From positions 1-64,000 of the forward strand of contig NZ_NBYX01000008.1 of the NCBI RefSeq assembly GCF_002099195.1: a DNA stretch of 64,000 nt. The letters run 5' to 3'. Source of the stretch: Burkholderia puraquae (lineage in GTDB: Bacteria; Pseudomonadota; Gammaproteobacteria; Burkholderiales; Burkholderiaceae). The notes under the pieces are model-generated. The model did not search any database. It was not told the DNA's origin and was given only the letters and a program-made list of their open reading frames with translations. Positions 46,582 to 56,174 of the stretch are shown here, in pieces (the first letter of the stretch is position 1; every line of letters begins with the position of its first letter). Made by a program: the position numbers and the translations under genes.

Positions 46582-47528
46582 GCTTGCGCCTCCGCTTTCT
46601 GGCGGTCGACCATCGCACGCTCGATGCCCTTGATGCACGCCACGAGCGTGGCGTTGACGGGCGTCGGCACACCGTGGCGCGCGCCCCAACGCACGACCGA
46701 GCCGTTGATGAAGTCGATTTCGGTCATGGAACCCTTTTCGAGGCTTTGCAGCATCGACGTTTTGAACGCTGCGGGCAAACCCTCGGCGGCAAGCGTCCAC
46801 GCCTGCTCCGGATCGGTCATCGACAGTGTCACGCCCGCCGCCTTTGCGGCCGCGATCGCTTCAGCGACGGCCGCCAGTGAAGTGGCCTTGAGCAGTGGCT
46901 CGTCATAAAGCTGGCCGTAGGTCAGCGACGTGATGCCGGTCAGCGCGCCCGTCGCAACATTCACGAGCAGCTTGTCCCACATGGTACCGACGATGTTGCC
47001 GCTTACCCGCGTTTCGAGACCCGCGTTGCTGAATGCCTCGGCAATGCGTCGAACGCGATCTGTCACGCGTCCGTCCAGTTCGCCAATGATGGTTTGCTTG
47101 CCCACGACGCCCGACTCGATATGCCCCGCGCCGCGCAGTACGCCGCCCACATAGGTCTTGCCCGCGAGCACGCGTTCGCGGCCCACGGCGTCGGCAAGAA
47201 TGTCTTCGTGACCGAGGCCGTTTTGCAGCGACAGCACCTGTGTTTCAGGCCCCACGAGCGCTTGCGCGCTGCGAATCGCCGCGTCGGTATGGAACGATTT
47301 GACGAGCACGATGACGACCTCGGCCGCCCCCGCTTCGTCCGGCTGGGTAGTCGCGCGGACTTGCACCTTGCGAGAGCCGCTTGCGTCGTCGACGCGCAGG
47401 CCGTGGGTTCGCATCGCATCGACATGAGCGGGCGAGCGGTCGATCAGCCAGGTCTCGTGACCGCCTTCGGTGAGCGTCGCGCCGATCGCGCAGCCCAGCG
47501 CGCCGGCACCCAGAATGGCAATTTTCAA
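46578..47528 (-). CDS. 2-dehydropantoate 2-reductase family protein
   Basis: 316 residues from TTG 47528, preceded by AAGGAGA; the frame is open to 47582 but without a site there. The Rossmann motif KIAILGAGALGCAIGATL, VIVLVKSFHTDAAI, LSLQNGLGHEDIL and the catalytic Lys/Asn region NVATGALTGITSL are typical of the PanE/ApbA family. Its position at the head of a catabolic operon indicates a 2-oxo acid reductase with another substrate than ketopantoate. Confidence 0.9.
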   Translation of the reverse strand: MKIAILGAGALGCAIGATLTEGGHETWLIDRSPAHVDAMRTHGLRVDDASGSRKVQVRATTQPDEAGAAEVVIVLVKSFHTDAAIRSAQALVGPETQVLSLQNGLGHEDILADAVGRERVLAGKTYVGGVLRGAGHIESGVVGKQTIIGELDGRVTDRVRRIAEAFSNAGLETRVSGNIVGTMWDKLLVNVATGALTGITSLTYGQLYDEPLLKATSLAAVAEAIAAAKAAGVTLSMTDPEQAWTLAAEGLPAAFKTSMLQSLEKGSMTEIDFINGSVVRWGARHGVPTPVNATLVACIKGIERAMVDRQKAEAQA

Positions 47529-47603
47529 GAGCGTCTCCTTAATGTGTGACGTCACGATAAGAGGCGCTGCATCATGTCGCAATGCAATGGTTACAATGGC
47601 ATC

Positions 47604-47618
47604 ATTGCCTCACGCAAT
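47604..47618. promoter_or_regulatory. candidate LysR operator ATTGC-N5-GCAAT
   Basis: A perfect 5-base inverted repeat separated by CTCAC fits the T-N11-A rule of LysR-type sites. It lies 15 bases upstream of the LysR start and about 76 bases from the divergent reductase start. A related GCAATG...CATTGC pair overlaps it on the left. Confidence 0.5.
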
Positions 47619-47632
47619 AATGGTGCCCTGCG

Positions 47633-48553
47633 ATGATCCCGGCCGATCTGCCCGACCTCAAACTGCTGCAATTGTTCGACCTGCTCTATGACACGCGCAG
47701 CGTCACGCGCGTGGCCGAGCAACTCGGCCAGAGCCAGCCGACCATCAGCATCTGGCTCGCGCGGTTGCGCGATCATTTGCACGATCCGCTCTTTATCCGG
47801 ACGCCCGGCGGCATGGCGCCCACACCGCAAGCGGATGCGCTGATCGGCCCATGCCGGGAGATACTCGAATCGCTGCGACGCTTCTCGGCCTGGGAAGTCG
47901 CGTTCGATCCGGCGACTGCGCAGAGACGGTTTCGCATCTGCATGACCGATGCGAGCCACGTGACGCTGCTGCCGCGCCTGCTCGCTCATGTGCGCGCGCA
48001 AGCGCCTGGCGTGCGCCTGGAAGCTGCGCGGATCGACGGCAATACCGAACGGGCGCTCGAATCGGGCGAGGCCGATCTTGCGATTGGCTACGTGCCGTGG
48101 CTGAGCGGCGGCATCTATCAGCAACAGCTATACGAGCAGGATTGGGTGTGCCTTGCCAATCGCAATCATCCGCGTATTCACAAGCGGCTCAGCGTCAACG
48201 CGTATCGCACCGAAGGCCATGTGGCGATCACGGCTGGAACGGGCACGGCGCTGCTCGAGCAGGCGCTCATGCGCGAGCGCATTGAACGGCAGGTGGTGCT
48301 TGAATTGCCCGGTTTTCTGGGGCTTGGAGCGATTGTGCAGACCACCGACCTGATCACGACCTTGCCGCGCCATATCGGCGAGACGCTGGCTCAGGCCAGC
48401 GATCTTTCGGTACATCCATGCCCCATTCCCGTCGCGGGCTTCGCCGTTCGTCAACACTGGCACGCGCGCTACCATCAGGAGGCAGGCAATCGCTGGCTGC
48501 GTTCGGTCGTCGCCCGGCTGTTTGGCATGTCGGGAGCCAACGTTATCGGCTGA
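47633..48553 (+). CDS. LysR family transcriptional regulator of the aroE/aroQ-containing operon
   Basis: 306 residues. The helix-turn-helix reads LFDLLYDTRSVTRVAEQLGQ, SQPTISIWLARLRDHL; the effector domain follows (RFRICMTDASHVTLLPRLLA). It is of the NahR/NodD-like subgroup by its start DLPDLKLLQLFDLLYDT. Divergent from the six-gene operon with a 104-base gap containing an ATTGC-N5-GCAAT site, so it most likely activates that operon in response to the pathway's substrate or intermediate. Confidence 0.92.
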   Translation: MIPADLPDLKLLQLFDLLYDTRSVTRVAEQLGQSQPTISIWLARLRDHLHDPLFIRTPGGMAPTPQADALIGPCREILESLRRFSAWEVAFDPATAQRRFRICMTDASHVTLLPRLLAHVRAQAPGVRLEAARIDGNTERALESGEADLAIGYVPWLSGGIYQQQLYEQDWVCLANRNHPRIHKRLSVNAYRTEGHVAITAGTGTALLEQALMRERIERQVVLELPGFLGLGAIVQTTDLITTLPRHIGETLAQASDLSVHPCPIPVAGFAVRQHWHARYHQEAGNRWLRSVVARLFGMSGANVIG

Positions 48554-48615
48554 CGATTTCATCAATCCGTTGCATCGACGGATTGCATCCGCAGTCGACC
48601 ATGACCGCCCGCCCG

Positions 48616-49110
48616 CTAAGCCTCCTCCCGCCCCGCCACATGCTCGAGCATATGCTCGACAAAGCGGGTCAGCTTCGGCAGTGGCCGCCGGTCTTGCCGA
48701 TACACGACATGAATCGGGTGCGGCTCGGGCAAATAAGCTTGCAACACCGGCACCAGCGCCCCGCTCGCCGGATCGTGCGCCACCAGAACCTCAGGCTGCA
48801 ACAACAGCCCCGCCCCCGCGATCGCGGCCATGCGCAGGCCGTTGTCATCGTCGCACGTGAAGACCGGATCCGGCGAAACCTGCGGCCCATCCCGGCCTCC
48901 GAGCTTCCACCCGTGACGGCCGTTCCACACCGAATGAGACAGGCAGTGATGCAAGCCCAGATCGTGCGGCGTCTCCGGACGCCCATGTCGCGCGAGATAA
49001 CCGGGCGATGCACGGATCACCATGCGATACAGGGCCAACGGCTTCGCGATCAGATCGACATCGCCCGTCACGATGGTGATTGGCTGGATTTCCCTGCATA
49101 TCGACGGCAA
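48616..49110 (-). pseudogene. truncated LysR regulator (effector domain only)
   Basis: The reverse-strand frame carries only the second half of a LysR effector domain: VTGDVDLIAKPLALYRMVIR, ASPGYLARHGRPETPHDLGL and GAGLLLQPEVLVAHDPAS. The HTH domain and the first half are missing, and GDVDL runs directly into IAKPL, suggesting an internal deletion of about ten residues. Upstream sequence is unrelated, lower in GC, and leads into the lipoprotein gene. Confidence 0.7.
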
Positions 49111-49249
49111 GCGCATTGAGGCAATTTGGGGTGAAGTAGAATAACTCGCGAAAATTCGGCGTGTGGCGAGTTGAAGCCGGAGAAAATACGGGTAACCGGT
49201 AAAACAGCCCTCTAACTCAAGCAACCAAAATCAATAACAGCAATGCACC

Positions 49250-50275
49250 ATGAGAAAAAAGACAACAACAGCTGAATCAAGTTACTTGAAAATATCCAGA
49301 TGGCTTGCACTGGCGCCGATTGGCGCGTTGCTGGCTGGTTGCCCACCCATGATCGTGCCGAATGTTCAGACACAACAATATGACAAGGTTTACCACTTTT
49401 CCGCCGACCCGCATCCGTGGCTGACGCTGGAAAATGAAGACATCAGCCTTTACCTGTATCAGGGATGCGACAACCCGCCGAGCGAGTGTCGCCTGCAGAA
49501 TCTGGTTGCGTTGAAAAGCGGGACGCCGCCAGACTGGAAAAGCCTTCTGGATGCCCGCGCGGTCAGTTGGAGAGTCCAGGGGGCGAATATACCCATGCGC
49601 CGCCCACTCTCCGCGTATGTACCCGGCACGCAATATCGCTTGATGGGCTCGTTCGACAATTACCCGGAAATCGTGTTTTCGATTCCGAAAAATCTGACCG
49701 ACCACAAGAACTACGACAAGGCCGACAACAACAACCGCTACGTCAAGATCGAGGAATTCAACACGCTCGCTTACCCACAAGACCTGAACGTGAAGCTGGT
49801 GATCTATGACGACACGCATCAGTGGATTTTCATCGATCAACCCAAATTCAAATCGGACAGAAGCGACAACCCCACCGACCTGTTCATTCCCAGCAAACTG
49901 TTTCGCTTTGAAGCCGGCGACGATGCACGCCTGAATCAACCCATGGCGCTCTACTACGTCTCGCCAGCGACAAGGCCCACCGGCTATCGCGTCGTATCCG
50001 GCAAAGCAGCAGAAACGTGGATCGACAAATACAAGATCAAACATCCCGCCCGCCAGATCGGGCTAGCTGATGTCACGTTTCCTTCAGCGCCACTCACGCT
50101 GGATACCCGGACAGTGGATAGCAAGACCGTGTCCGGCAAGCCGACCCTGCAATGCCATTACAGCTCCACCCAGTTCAACCTGGGCTGGATGGATGCAGCC
50201 CAGCATGGTGCACCGTCGGAGACCGAACGGAAAAGCTGCACGCCCTATCAAGACCCAGCAGGGACGAAGGGATAA
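49250..50275 (+). CDS. lipoprotein of unknown function, low-GC acquired gene
   Basis: 341 residues. A basic N-terminus and hydrophobic stretch end in a lipobox LLAGC (Cys about residue 30), so it is a lipoprotein. The body is rich in Tyr, Asp, Asn and beta-type segments (for example YVKIEEFNTLAYPQDLNVKL and HQWIFIDQPKFKSD); no family is recognised. Base composition is well below its neighbours. It replaces the 5' part of the truncated LysR gene, so it probably arrived with the event that broke it. Confidence 0.78.
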   Translation: MRKKTTTAESSYLKISRWLALAPIGALLAGCPPMIVPNVQTQQYDKVYHFSADPHPWLTLENEDISLYLYQGCDNPPSECRLQNLVALKSGTPPDWKSLLDARAVSWRVQGANIPMRRPLSAYVPGTQYRLMGSFDNYPEIVFSIPKNLTDHKNYDKADNNNRYVKIEEFNTLAYPQDLNVKLVIYDDTHQWIFIDQPKFKSDRSDNPTDLFIPSKLFRFEAGDDARLNQPMALYYVSPATRPTGYRVVSGKAAETWIDKYKIKHPARQIGLADVTFPSAPLTLDTRTVDSKTVSGKPTLQCHYSSTQFNLGWMDAAQHGAPSETERKSCTPYQDPAGTKG

Positions 50276-50362
50276 TCGAGCCCGCGACATCGAACGTTTC
50301 GCTGCCGACTCACCCGAGCGGGCCGGCAGCAGCCGATCGTGCGCTTCGCCAACGTCCTGCCA

Positions 50363-51286
50363 TCAAACCACCGCCTTCAACCACCCCAGCAAATCCCCCT
50401 GCGCACTCTCCGCCACCACCGGTTCCGGCGTCAGTAGGCAATAGTGCGAACCATCGTCGACGAACCCCATCGGCGCGACCAGCACACCGCTTTCGATGTC
50501 GTCGCGAACGAGGTGCCACGGGCCGATGGCGACACCGAGCCCCGCGACGGCCGCCTGCAGGCTGAAGTAGAAATGATCGAACATCTGCCCGCGCCCACTC
50601 ACGCCCGGCTGATTCGCAGCCATCGCCCATTCCTTCCAGGCGTCCGGCCGCGTCCGCGTATGTAATTGCGGCACGTCCGGCTTCAACGAGCAATGACCGC
50701 GGCGCGCGGAAAACCACGCATCGACCTTATCCGGCCGGCAAACCGGCCCCACCTTCTCTGCGAACAGACGCTCCGCGTGATAACCCGCTGGCCACGCAAA
50801 GTCATCGCGCCGAATCGCCATGTCGATACCGCTGTCGAATGAAAACGGGCCGCCCGCCGCAGCCAGGTGGATGTCGACGCCCGCATGTCGCGCCTGAAAA
50901 TCCGGCCAGCGCGGAATCAGCCAGCGCATCAGAAGTGTCGGCTCGCACGACAGGACCCAACGCCGCGCCCGCGCAGCCTCGGTACGCAATTCCTGCGCGG
51001 CGTGACGCATCAGCCCAAGCCCGTCATGGACGGCCTGGGCCAGCTTGCGGCCTGCATCGGTCAGGAAGACACGACGGCTGCGCCGCTGGAACAGCGCCAC
51101 GCCGAGGTCATCCTCGAGCAGGCGCACCGCGCGACTGACCGCACCATGGGTCAGGCACAGCTCGTCGGCGGCACGGCTGAAATTCTCGTGACGCGCCGCC
51201 GCCTCGAAGCAACGCAGGGCCATCAGCGACGGCAGGTTTGCTCGAGTTGATTGTGAGTCAATCTCACCATTCTGGTCAGAAATCAT
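50363..51286 (-). CDS. LysR family transcriptional regulator (GcvA-like)
   Basis: 307 residues from ATG 51286 (an upstream in-frame start at 51313 lacks a site). The HTH is FEAAARHENFSRAADELCL, THGAVSRAVRLLEDDLG, the GcvA-type N-terminus. The effector domain begins around RRWVLSCEPTLLMRWLIPRW. It diverges from a LysE-type exporter 67 bases away, which is the usual arrangement for a regulator of an amino-acid exporter. Confidence 0.9.
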   Translation of the reverse strand: MISDQNGEIDSQSTRANLPSLMALRCFEAAARHENFSRAADELCLTHGAVSRAVRLLEDDLGVALFQRRSRRVFLTDAGRKLAQAVHDGLGLMRHAAQELRTEAARARRWVLSCEPTLLMRWLIPRWPDFQARHAGVDIHLAAAGGPFSFDSGIDMAIRRDDFAWPAGYHAERLFAEKVGPVCRPDKVDAWFSARRGHCSLKPDVPQLHTRTRPDAWKEWAMAANQPGVSGRGQMFDHFYFSLQAAVAGLGVAIGPWHLVRDDIESGVLVAPMGFVDDGSHYCLLTPEPVVAESAQGDLLGWLKAVV

Positions 51287-51353
51287 CGCTTTTCCCGATG
51301 AAACATGACCCATAAGATTGCGCCATCAAGTCACAAATCGCAAGGACAAGACC

Positions 51354-51971
51354 ATGACCGAATGGATAGTTGTAGTCACCATCACGCTGCTGGCCGTCAT
51401 CAGCCCCGGCCCGGACTTCGCGATGGTCACGCGCAACAGCCTGATGCTGTCGCGCCGGTCGGGCGTGCTCACCGCACTGGGTATCGGGCTCGGCGTGACG
51501 GTTCACGTGAGCTACACGCTGCTCGGCGTCGGCCTGCTGATCCGCCAGTCCCTGTGGCTATTCAATGCCGTCAAGCTGATCGGCGCGGTCTACCTGATCT
51601 ACCTGGGCGTGAAGATGCTCATGACGAAGGCCGGCAACGGGCAGCCCGCGGCACGGGCCGCTCCGCTGTCCGACCTGGCCGCGCTGCGCACCGGTTTCCT
51701 GACGAATGCGCTGAACCCCAAGACCACGGTGTTCATCGTCAGCCTGTTCATGCAGGCCGTGCGGCCCGACACGCCGTTGATCGTGCAGATCGGCTACGGT
51801 GCGTTCATCGCCGTCGCGCATGCCGGCTGGTTCAGCCTGGTGGCCCTCTGCTTCTCCGCCACGGCCGTCCGCGATCGCCTGCTGGCGCTGCGCCACTGGA
51901 TCGATCGCACCTTCGGATGCCTGCTCGTCGGCTTCGGCGTCGCGCTCGCCATCGCGCGCGGCGGGCGCTGA
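51354..51971 (+). CDS. LysE family amino acid exporter
   Basis: 205 residues from ATG 51354, with six hydrophobic segments. The family signature LAVISPGPDFAMVTRNSL is near the N-terminus, followed by GIGLGVTVHVSYTLLGVG, AVYLIYLGVKML and TGFLTNALNPKTTVFIVSLF. LysE/RhtB proteins export amino acids or homoserine lactones. It is the probable target of the divergent LysR regulator. Confidence 0.92.
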   Translation: MTEWIVVVTITLLAVISPGPDFAMVTRNSLMLSRRSGVLTALGIGLGVTVHVSYTLLGVGLLIRQSLWLFNAVKLIGAVYLIYLGVKMLMTKAGNGQPAARAAPLSDLAALRTGFLTNALNPKTTVFIVSLFMQAVRPDTPLIVQIGYGAFIAVAHAGWFSLVALCFSATAVRDRLLALRHWIDRTFGCLLVGFGVALAIARGGR

Positions 51972-52048
51972 CTCGACACTCCGCGCCACGCGCCGATACA
52001 ACCGCCGGGCGCACGCCGCTGGCGCGCCGCATGCGCCGTTCGGCAGTG

Positions 52049-52681
52049 TCAGAACGTGCGCGCGATCGTGCGGGCCTCGTCGATCGCGCGACTGCGGTCG
52101 ACCTTTCCGTCGGGACCGAACAAGGTGCGCTCGACGACGATGCCGGTGACGTCCTTCACGCCCACGAACCGGAGCCAGGTCTCCATGTACGGGCGCTGAA
52201 GATCGAACTCGGCGGCCGGTGTAAACGAGCCCGGCGACTGATAGCCGAGCCCGCGCGCGTAGACCACCGCCGCCTTTTTCCCGGCCAGCTTGCCGGCGAA
52301 ACCTGCGCCGTCGAACGTGAACAGCACGTCCTTCTGCGAGATCGCATCGATCAGGTGCTTGAGTTTGTACGGAATGCTGAAATTCCACAGCGGCACGCCG
52401 AACAGGAACTTGTCCGCTTCGTGGAACGGTGCCGCAAGCTGCTCGATCCGCTGCCATGCCGCCGCCTGATACGGCGTCAATGCGGTGCCGCTCAGCCCCG
52501 CATATTTTGCAGCCAGCGCGGCTTCGTCGAATTCGGGCATCGCCAGATTCCAGATGTCGAGCTTCTGTATCTCGTGATCGGGATGGGCGAGCCGGTACGC
52601 ATCGAGAAAGGCATTGCACACTTCGATGGATGCCGAATAGTCCTTGTTGGGTGAGCCTTCGATATAGAGCACGCGTGTCAT
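52049..52681 (-). CDS. azoR: FMN-dependent NADH-azoreductase
   Basis: 210 residues from ATG 52681. The flavodoxin-fold FMN loop is YIEGSPNKDYSASIEV, then the family segments LFGVPLWNFSIPYKLKHLID, DVLFTFDGAGFAGKLAGKKA and VVYARGLGY. These proteins reduce azo compounds and quinones with NADH through a bound FMN. Divergent from a LysR regulator, as often seen for quinone-response reductases, across a 132-base AT-rich gap. Confidence 0.88.
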   Translation of the reverse strand: MTRVLYIEGSPNKDYSASIEVCNAFLDAYRLAHPDHEIQKLDIWNLAMPEFDEAALAAKYAGLSGTALTPYQAAAWQRIEQLAAPFHEADKFLFGVPLWNFSIPYKLKHLIDAISQKDVLFTFDGAGFAGKLAGKKAAVVYARGLGYQSPGSFTPAAEFDLQRPYMETWLRFVGVKDVTGIVVERTLFGPDGKVDRSRAIDEARTIARTF

Positions 52682-52813
52682 GAAACCGGTCCTTGCCGAA
52701 AGTGACGGCGACGCGCGGGATGCGCGGTCGCCCACTGCACTTGGCAGCCTATCGGATCGACTTATAATTTGGAAACGATATGAATTGATCGAATTAACCC
52801 GAATTGGTGATCA

Positions 52814-53692
52814 ATGAACCCTCCCCTCGACACGACACTGCTTCATACGTTTGTCGCCATCGCCGACGTGCGGAGCTTTACCGGCGCAGGTCGCAGGCTG
52901 AATCTCTCCCAATCCGCGGTCAGCGCCCAGGTCGCTCGCCTCGAGGAGCAGGTCGGCCGGGCGCTGCTCGCGCGCAATACGCGCAGCGTCACGCTCACCG
53001 AGCATGGCCAGATGCTGCTCGGCTACGCACGCGCGATGCTCAATCTGAGCGAGGAAGCGAAGGCGAAGCTGGGTACCGGCGACGCAGTCGACGTCACGCT
53101 GCGTATCGGCGCATCGGAGGATTTCGCGGGAGGCTGGCTTCCCGGCGCAATGCGCCGCTATGGCGCCGCGCGGCGCGGCTTGCGGCTGGACCTGACGGTC
53201 GACATCGGCGACAGCCTGTTTCGCCGGCACGCCAACGGCGAGTTCGATCTCGTGATCGGCAGCCGGTGCGCGCACACGGGCCAGGGCGCGACGCTGTGGC
53301 GAGAGCCGCTCGCCTGGGCGTTTGCGCGCCACGAGCCGCTGCCGGAAGGCGACGTGCCGCTCGCGTGCTTCCCGGATCCCTGCCCGTACCGGGGCGCCGC
53401 CATCAAGGTGCTCGCGCTGGCCGGCATGCCCTATCGCATGGCATGCGAAAGCCCGAGCGTCACGGGCATCCTGACGTTCGCACGCGCCGGCATCGCGATC
53501 GCGCCGGTGCCACGCAGCGCGATCGACGATACGCTCCGCGAGCTGGGCGTGTCCGAAGGCTTGCCGGAGCTGCCGGAAATGGAATTCGTGATGATGCACG
53601 ACGCAGGGATGCCGGCCGCCGTCGAATTCGCCGCGACGATTTTCGATGAAACCGCCATTCGCAACGGGGCAGGCACGCGCAACAGGCCCTAG
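52814..53692 (+). CDS. LysR family transcriptional regulator
   Basis: 292 residues. The HTH is FVAIADVRSFTGAGRRLNL, SQSAVSAQVARLEEQVGRAL; the effector domain starts near RIGASEDFAGGWLPGAMRRY and carries the expected NxxFDLVIG segment. It is divergently paired with the azoreductase gene, and probably induces it in response to quinones or azo dyes. It ends about 120 bases before the tail of the aldehyde dehydrogenase gene. Confidence 0.9.
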   Translation: MNPPLDTTLLHTFVAIADVRSFTGAGRRLNLSQSAVSAQVARLEEQVGRALLARNTRSVTLTEHGQMLLGYARAMLNLSEEAKAKLGTGDAVDVTLRIGASEDFAGGWLPGAMRRYGAARRGLRLDLTVDIGDSLFRRHANGEFDLVIGSRCAHTGQGATLWREPLAWAFARHEPLPEGDVPLACFPDPCPYRGAAIKVLALAGMPYRMACESPSVTGILTFARAGIAIAPVPRSAIDDTLRELGVSEGLPELPEMEFVMMHDAGMPAAVEFAATIFDETAIRNGAGTRNRP

Positions 53693-53814
53693 CGGGCATC
53701 CTCCGCGCTTGAGGTTCGATCGAGGCACGCAGCGACGCATTTACGTTCGCGTTCGACCACAACGGCGCGCTGCCTGTGAAGCAGCTGCGCCCCGGTCGAG
53801 ATGCATCGTCGTCC

Positions 53815-55290
53815 TTAGCGCTTCGTACTCCATTCGACGCGCCCGCCCGCGGGATCCCGGCTGCGCCCGAGCAACGCCGCCAGCGACAGATCCGCGAGCT
53901 TGCCGAACGGCGCGCGCAGCAGGCTCGGCAGGTTCCAGCGCCCCAGCGCGAACACGCCCTTGGCATGGCTCATCGCTCGGAATCCCTCGATGCCGTGATA
54001 CGCGCCCATCCCGCTCGGGCCGACACCGCCGAACGGCAAGTCTTCCTGTGCGACATGCAGGAGCGTGTTGTTGATGCCGACATTGCCCGACGTGGTGCGC
54101 TTCAGCAACGACTCGCAATCGCCGTCCCGCGCGCCGAAGTAATACAGCGCAAGCGGCCGCGGACGCGCATTCACGTAGTCGACGACTTCGTCGATCGTGC
54201 GATACGTGCGCACCGGCAGGATCGGCCCGAAGATTTCTTCCTGCATGACGGTCGTATCGTCGCCGGCCCCGACGATCAGCGTGGGTGCGAGCGTCCGCTT
54301 GCGGGTGGCCGCCTGCTGCGGGTTCACGCCCGCCTCGATCACGCGCGCGCCCTTGCTGCGCGCTTCGTCGACGAGCCTTTTCAGGCGATCGTAATGCCGG
54401 TCGCTGACGATCGACGTGTAGTCCGGGCTGGTTGGCCCGTCCGGATAGAAGCGCGCGACGGCCGCATCGTATTGCGTGACGAACGCGTCCAGGTCGTCTT
54501 CATGCACAAGCGCGTAGTCGGGCGCGACGCAGGTCTGCCCGCCGTTCGACAGCTTGCCGAACACGATGCTGGACATCGTCCGGCCGTCGACGTGCCCCCG
54601 CGCGACGATCGCCGGGCTCTTGCCGCCGAGTTCGAGCGTCACCGGCACCAGATTGTCGCTGGCCGCCTTCATGACCTTGCGGCCCACCTGCGTGCTGCCG
54701 GTAAACAGCAGATGGTCGAACGGCAAGCCGCTGAAGGCGGCGCCGACTTCCGGGCCGCCGAGCACGACCGCGACTTCTTCGCTCGGGAATGTCTCCGCGA
54801 GCATCCGGCACATCACCTCGCTGGTGCGCGGCGTCAGCTCCGACGGCTTGAGCATCGCGCGGTTGCCCGCGGCCAGCGCGGTGGCCAGCGGAATGAACGT
54901 GAGCGCGAACGGGTAATTCCACGGTGCCATCACGCCGATGACCCCCAGCGGCTGGTATTCCACATGAGCCTGCCCGGCCCGATAAAGAAGCCCGACGTGC
55001 CGGCGCTGCGGCTTCATGAAGCGGCGCAGGTTGCTGGTCAGGTAGTCGATCGCCTGGATCACGCCGACCAGTTCCATGATCGCGGTCTCGTGTCGCGAGC
55101 GATGCCCGAAATCGGCGCTGACCGCCTCCTCCACTTCGCGGCGATACGCCAGCACCACCGCGCGCAGCCGCGCGAGCCGAGCCTTGCGCTGCTGCACGCT
55201 CGGCGGCCCCTCGCTGACGAACGCGGTGCGCTGGCGGGCCAGCAATGCCGCCGGGTCGAAGCTCGAGCTGGATTCTGCGGAAATCGCCAT
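53815..55290 (-). CDS. coniferyl aldehyde dehydrogenase-type enzyme
   Basis: 491 residues from ATG 55290. The ALDH motifs are GVIGVMAPWNYPFALTFIPL, ELGGKSPAIVARG with the general base Glu, and NGGQTCVAPDYALV with the nucleophile Cys, plus EEIFGPILPVRTY. Membership in the CALDH-like class 3 group is indicated by the short N-terminus and the RRFMKPQRRHVGLLYRAG segment. It oxidises an aromatic or long-chain aldehyde with NAD(P). It diverges from the TetR regulator across a 99-base gap. Confidence 0.93.
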   Translation of the reverse strand: MAISAESSSSFDPAALLARQRTAFVSEGPPSVQQRKARLARLRAVVLAYRREVEEAVSADFGHRSRHETAIMELVGVIQAIDYLTSNLRRFMKPQRRHVGLLYRAGQAHVEYQPLGVIGVMAPWNYPFALTFIPLATALAAGNRAMLKPSELTPRTSEVMCRMLAETFPSEEVAVVLGGPEVGAAFSGLPFDHLLFTGSTQVGRKVMKAASDNLVPVTLELGGKSPAIVARGHVDGRTMSSIVFGKLSNGGQTCVAPDYALVHEDDLDAFVTQYDAAVARFYPDGPTSPDYTSIVSDRHYDRLKRLVDEARSKGARVIEAGVNPQQAATRKRTLAPTLIVGAGDDTTVMQEEIFGPILPVRTYRTIDEVVDYVNARPRPLALYYFGARDGDCESLLKRTTSGNVGINNTLLHVAQEDLPFGGVGPSGMGAYHGIEGFRAMSHAKGVFALGRWNLPSLLRAPFGKLADLSLAALLGRSRDPAGGRVEWSTKR

Positions 55291-55389
55291 GGGACACCTC
55301 ACGAGGTTGCGTCGATGTAGACACTGTCAACTTGCATGCGGCGGATCATAGGGCGACAATGTGTTCCCTGTCAACATGGGAGCAACGCG

Positions 55390-56043
55390 ATGTCGTCGGA
55401 TGGGGAGGCGGACGCCGGGCAAAAGGCTTATCACCACGGGGATCTGCGTCGCGCGATCATCGAAACGGCGCTCGACACGCTGCAGGAGCAACAGGGCTGG
55501 CAGTTCACGCTGCGCGAAATCGCGCGGCGCGCAAACGTCAGCCACTCGGCGCCGTACCGGCATTTCCCGGACAAGGCGGCGTTGCTGCACGAGCTCGCAC
55601 TGATCGGCTTCGATCGCTTGCGCGACGATCTCGCCGCGTCCGTCGATCCCGCGGCGGACGCACCGGACGTGCTGCTCGCGCTGGCCTACGCCCATCTCGC
55701 ATTCGGCCAGCGCAACCCGGATCTCTATCGACTGATGTTTGCCGCGGATGCCGGGGAACCCACGGACATCCATCTCGATCCGCGCGTGCAGGCGCCGTTC
55801 CTGCTGGTCGTCGACATCCTGGAGCGCGGCCAGCACGCCGGCACGATCCGCCCGCGCCCGGCGCTCGGCCAGGCGACGGCCTGCTGGGCGCATCTGCACG
55901 GCCTGACGATGCTGGCGATCGACGGGCGGCTGGTGCGCGAGAAGGTCGGCGATCACGCGATCGAAGATGCGCTGACCACCCTGCTGGATGGACTCGTGCT
56001 GCCCGCCATCCCTGCGCGGGTAGCGAAGGCGAAAAGGCCTTGA
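55390..56043 (+). CDS. TetR family transcriptional regulator
   Basis: 217 residues from ATG 55390. The TetR HTH is AYHHGDLRRAIIETALDTLQ, FTLREIARRANVSHSAPYRH and FPDKAALLHELALIGF. The C-terminal ligand domain is of the TetR_C_25/WHG type. The gap to the divergent aldehyde dehydrogenase contains TGTCAAC twice in the same direction (about 55324 and 55370), possible operator half-sites. It likely represses the aldehyde dehydrogenase in the absence of its substrate. Confidence 0.92.
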   Translation: MSSDGEADAGQKAYHHGDLRRAIIETALDTLQEQQGWQFTLREIARRANVSHSAPYRHFPDKAALLHELALIGFDRLRDDLAASVDPAADAPDVLLALAYAHLAFGQRNPDLYRLMFAADAGEPTDIHLDPRVQAPFLLVVDILERGQHAGTIRPRPALGQATACWAHLHGLTMLAIDGRLVREKVGDHAIEDALTTLLDGLVLPAIPARVAKAKRP

Positions 56044-56174
56044 CCTTCAGCTTTGCTTGAAGGTTATGGTTTGCGTCGGCAGCGTATCGAGGCCAGGGGT
56101 GTGGGTACTGCCATCCGACAATCCGGCGGCGCGTCGACAACGCCCGCCCGTGGCCGATGAAAGGGAACCGCCTC

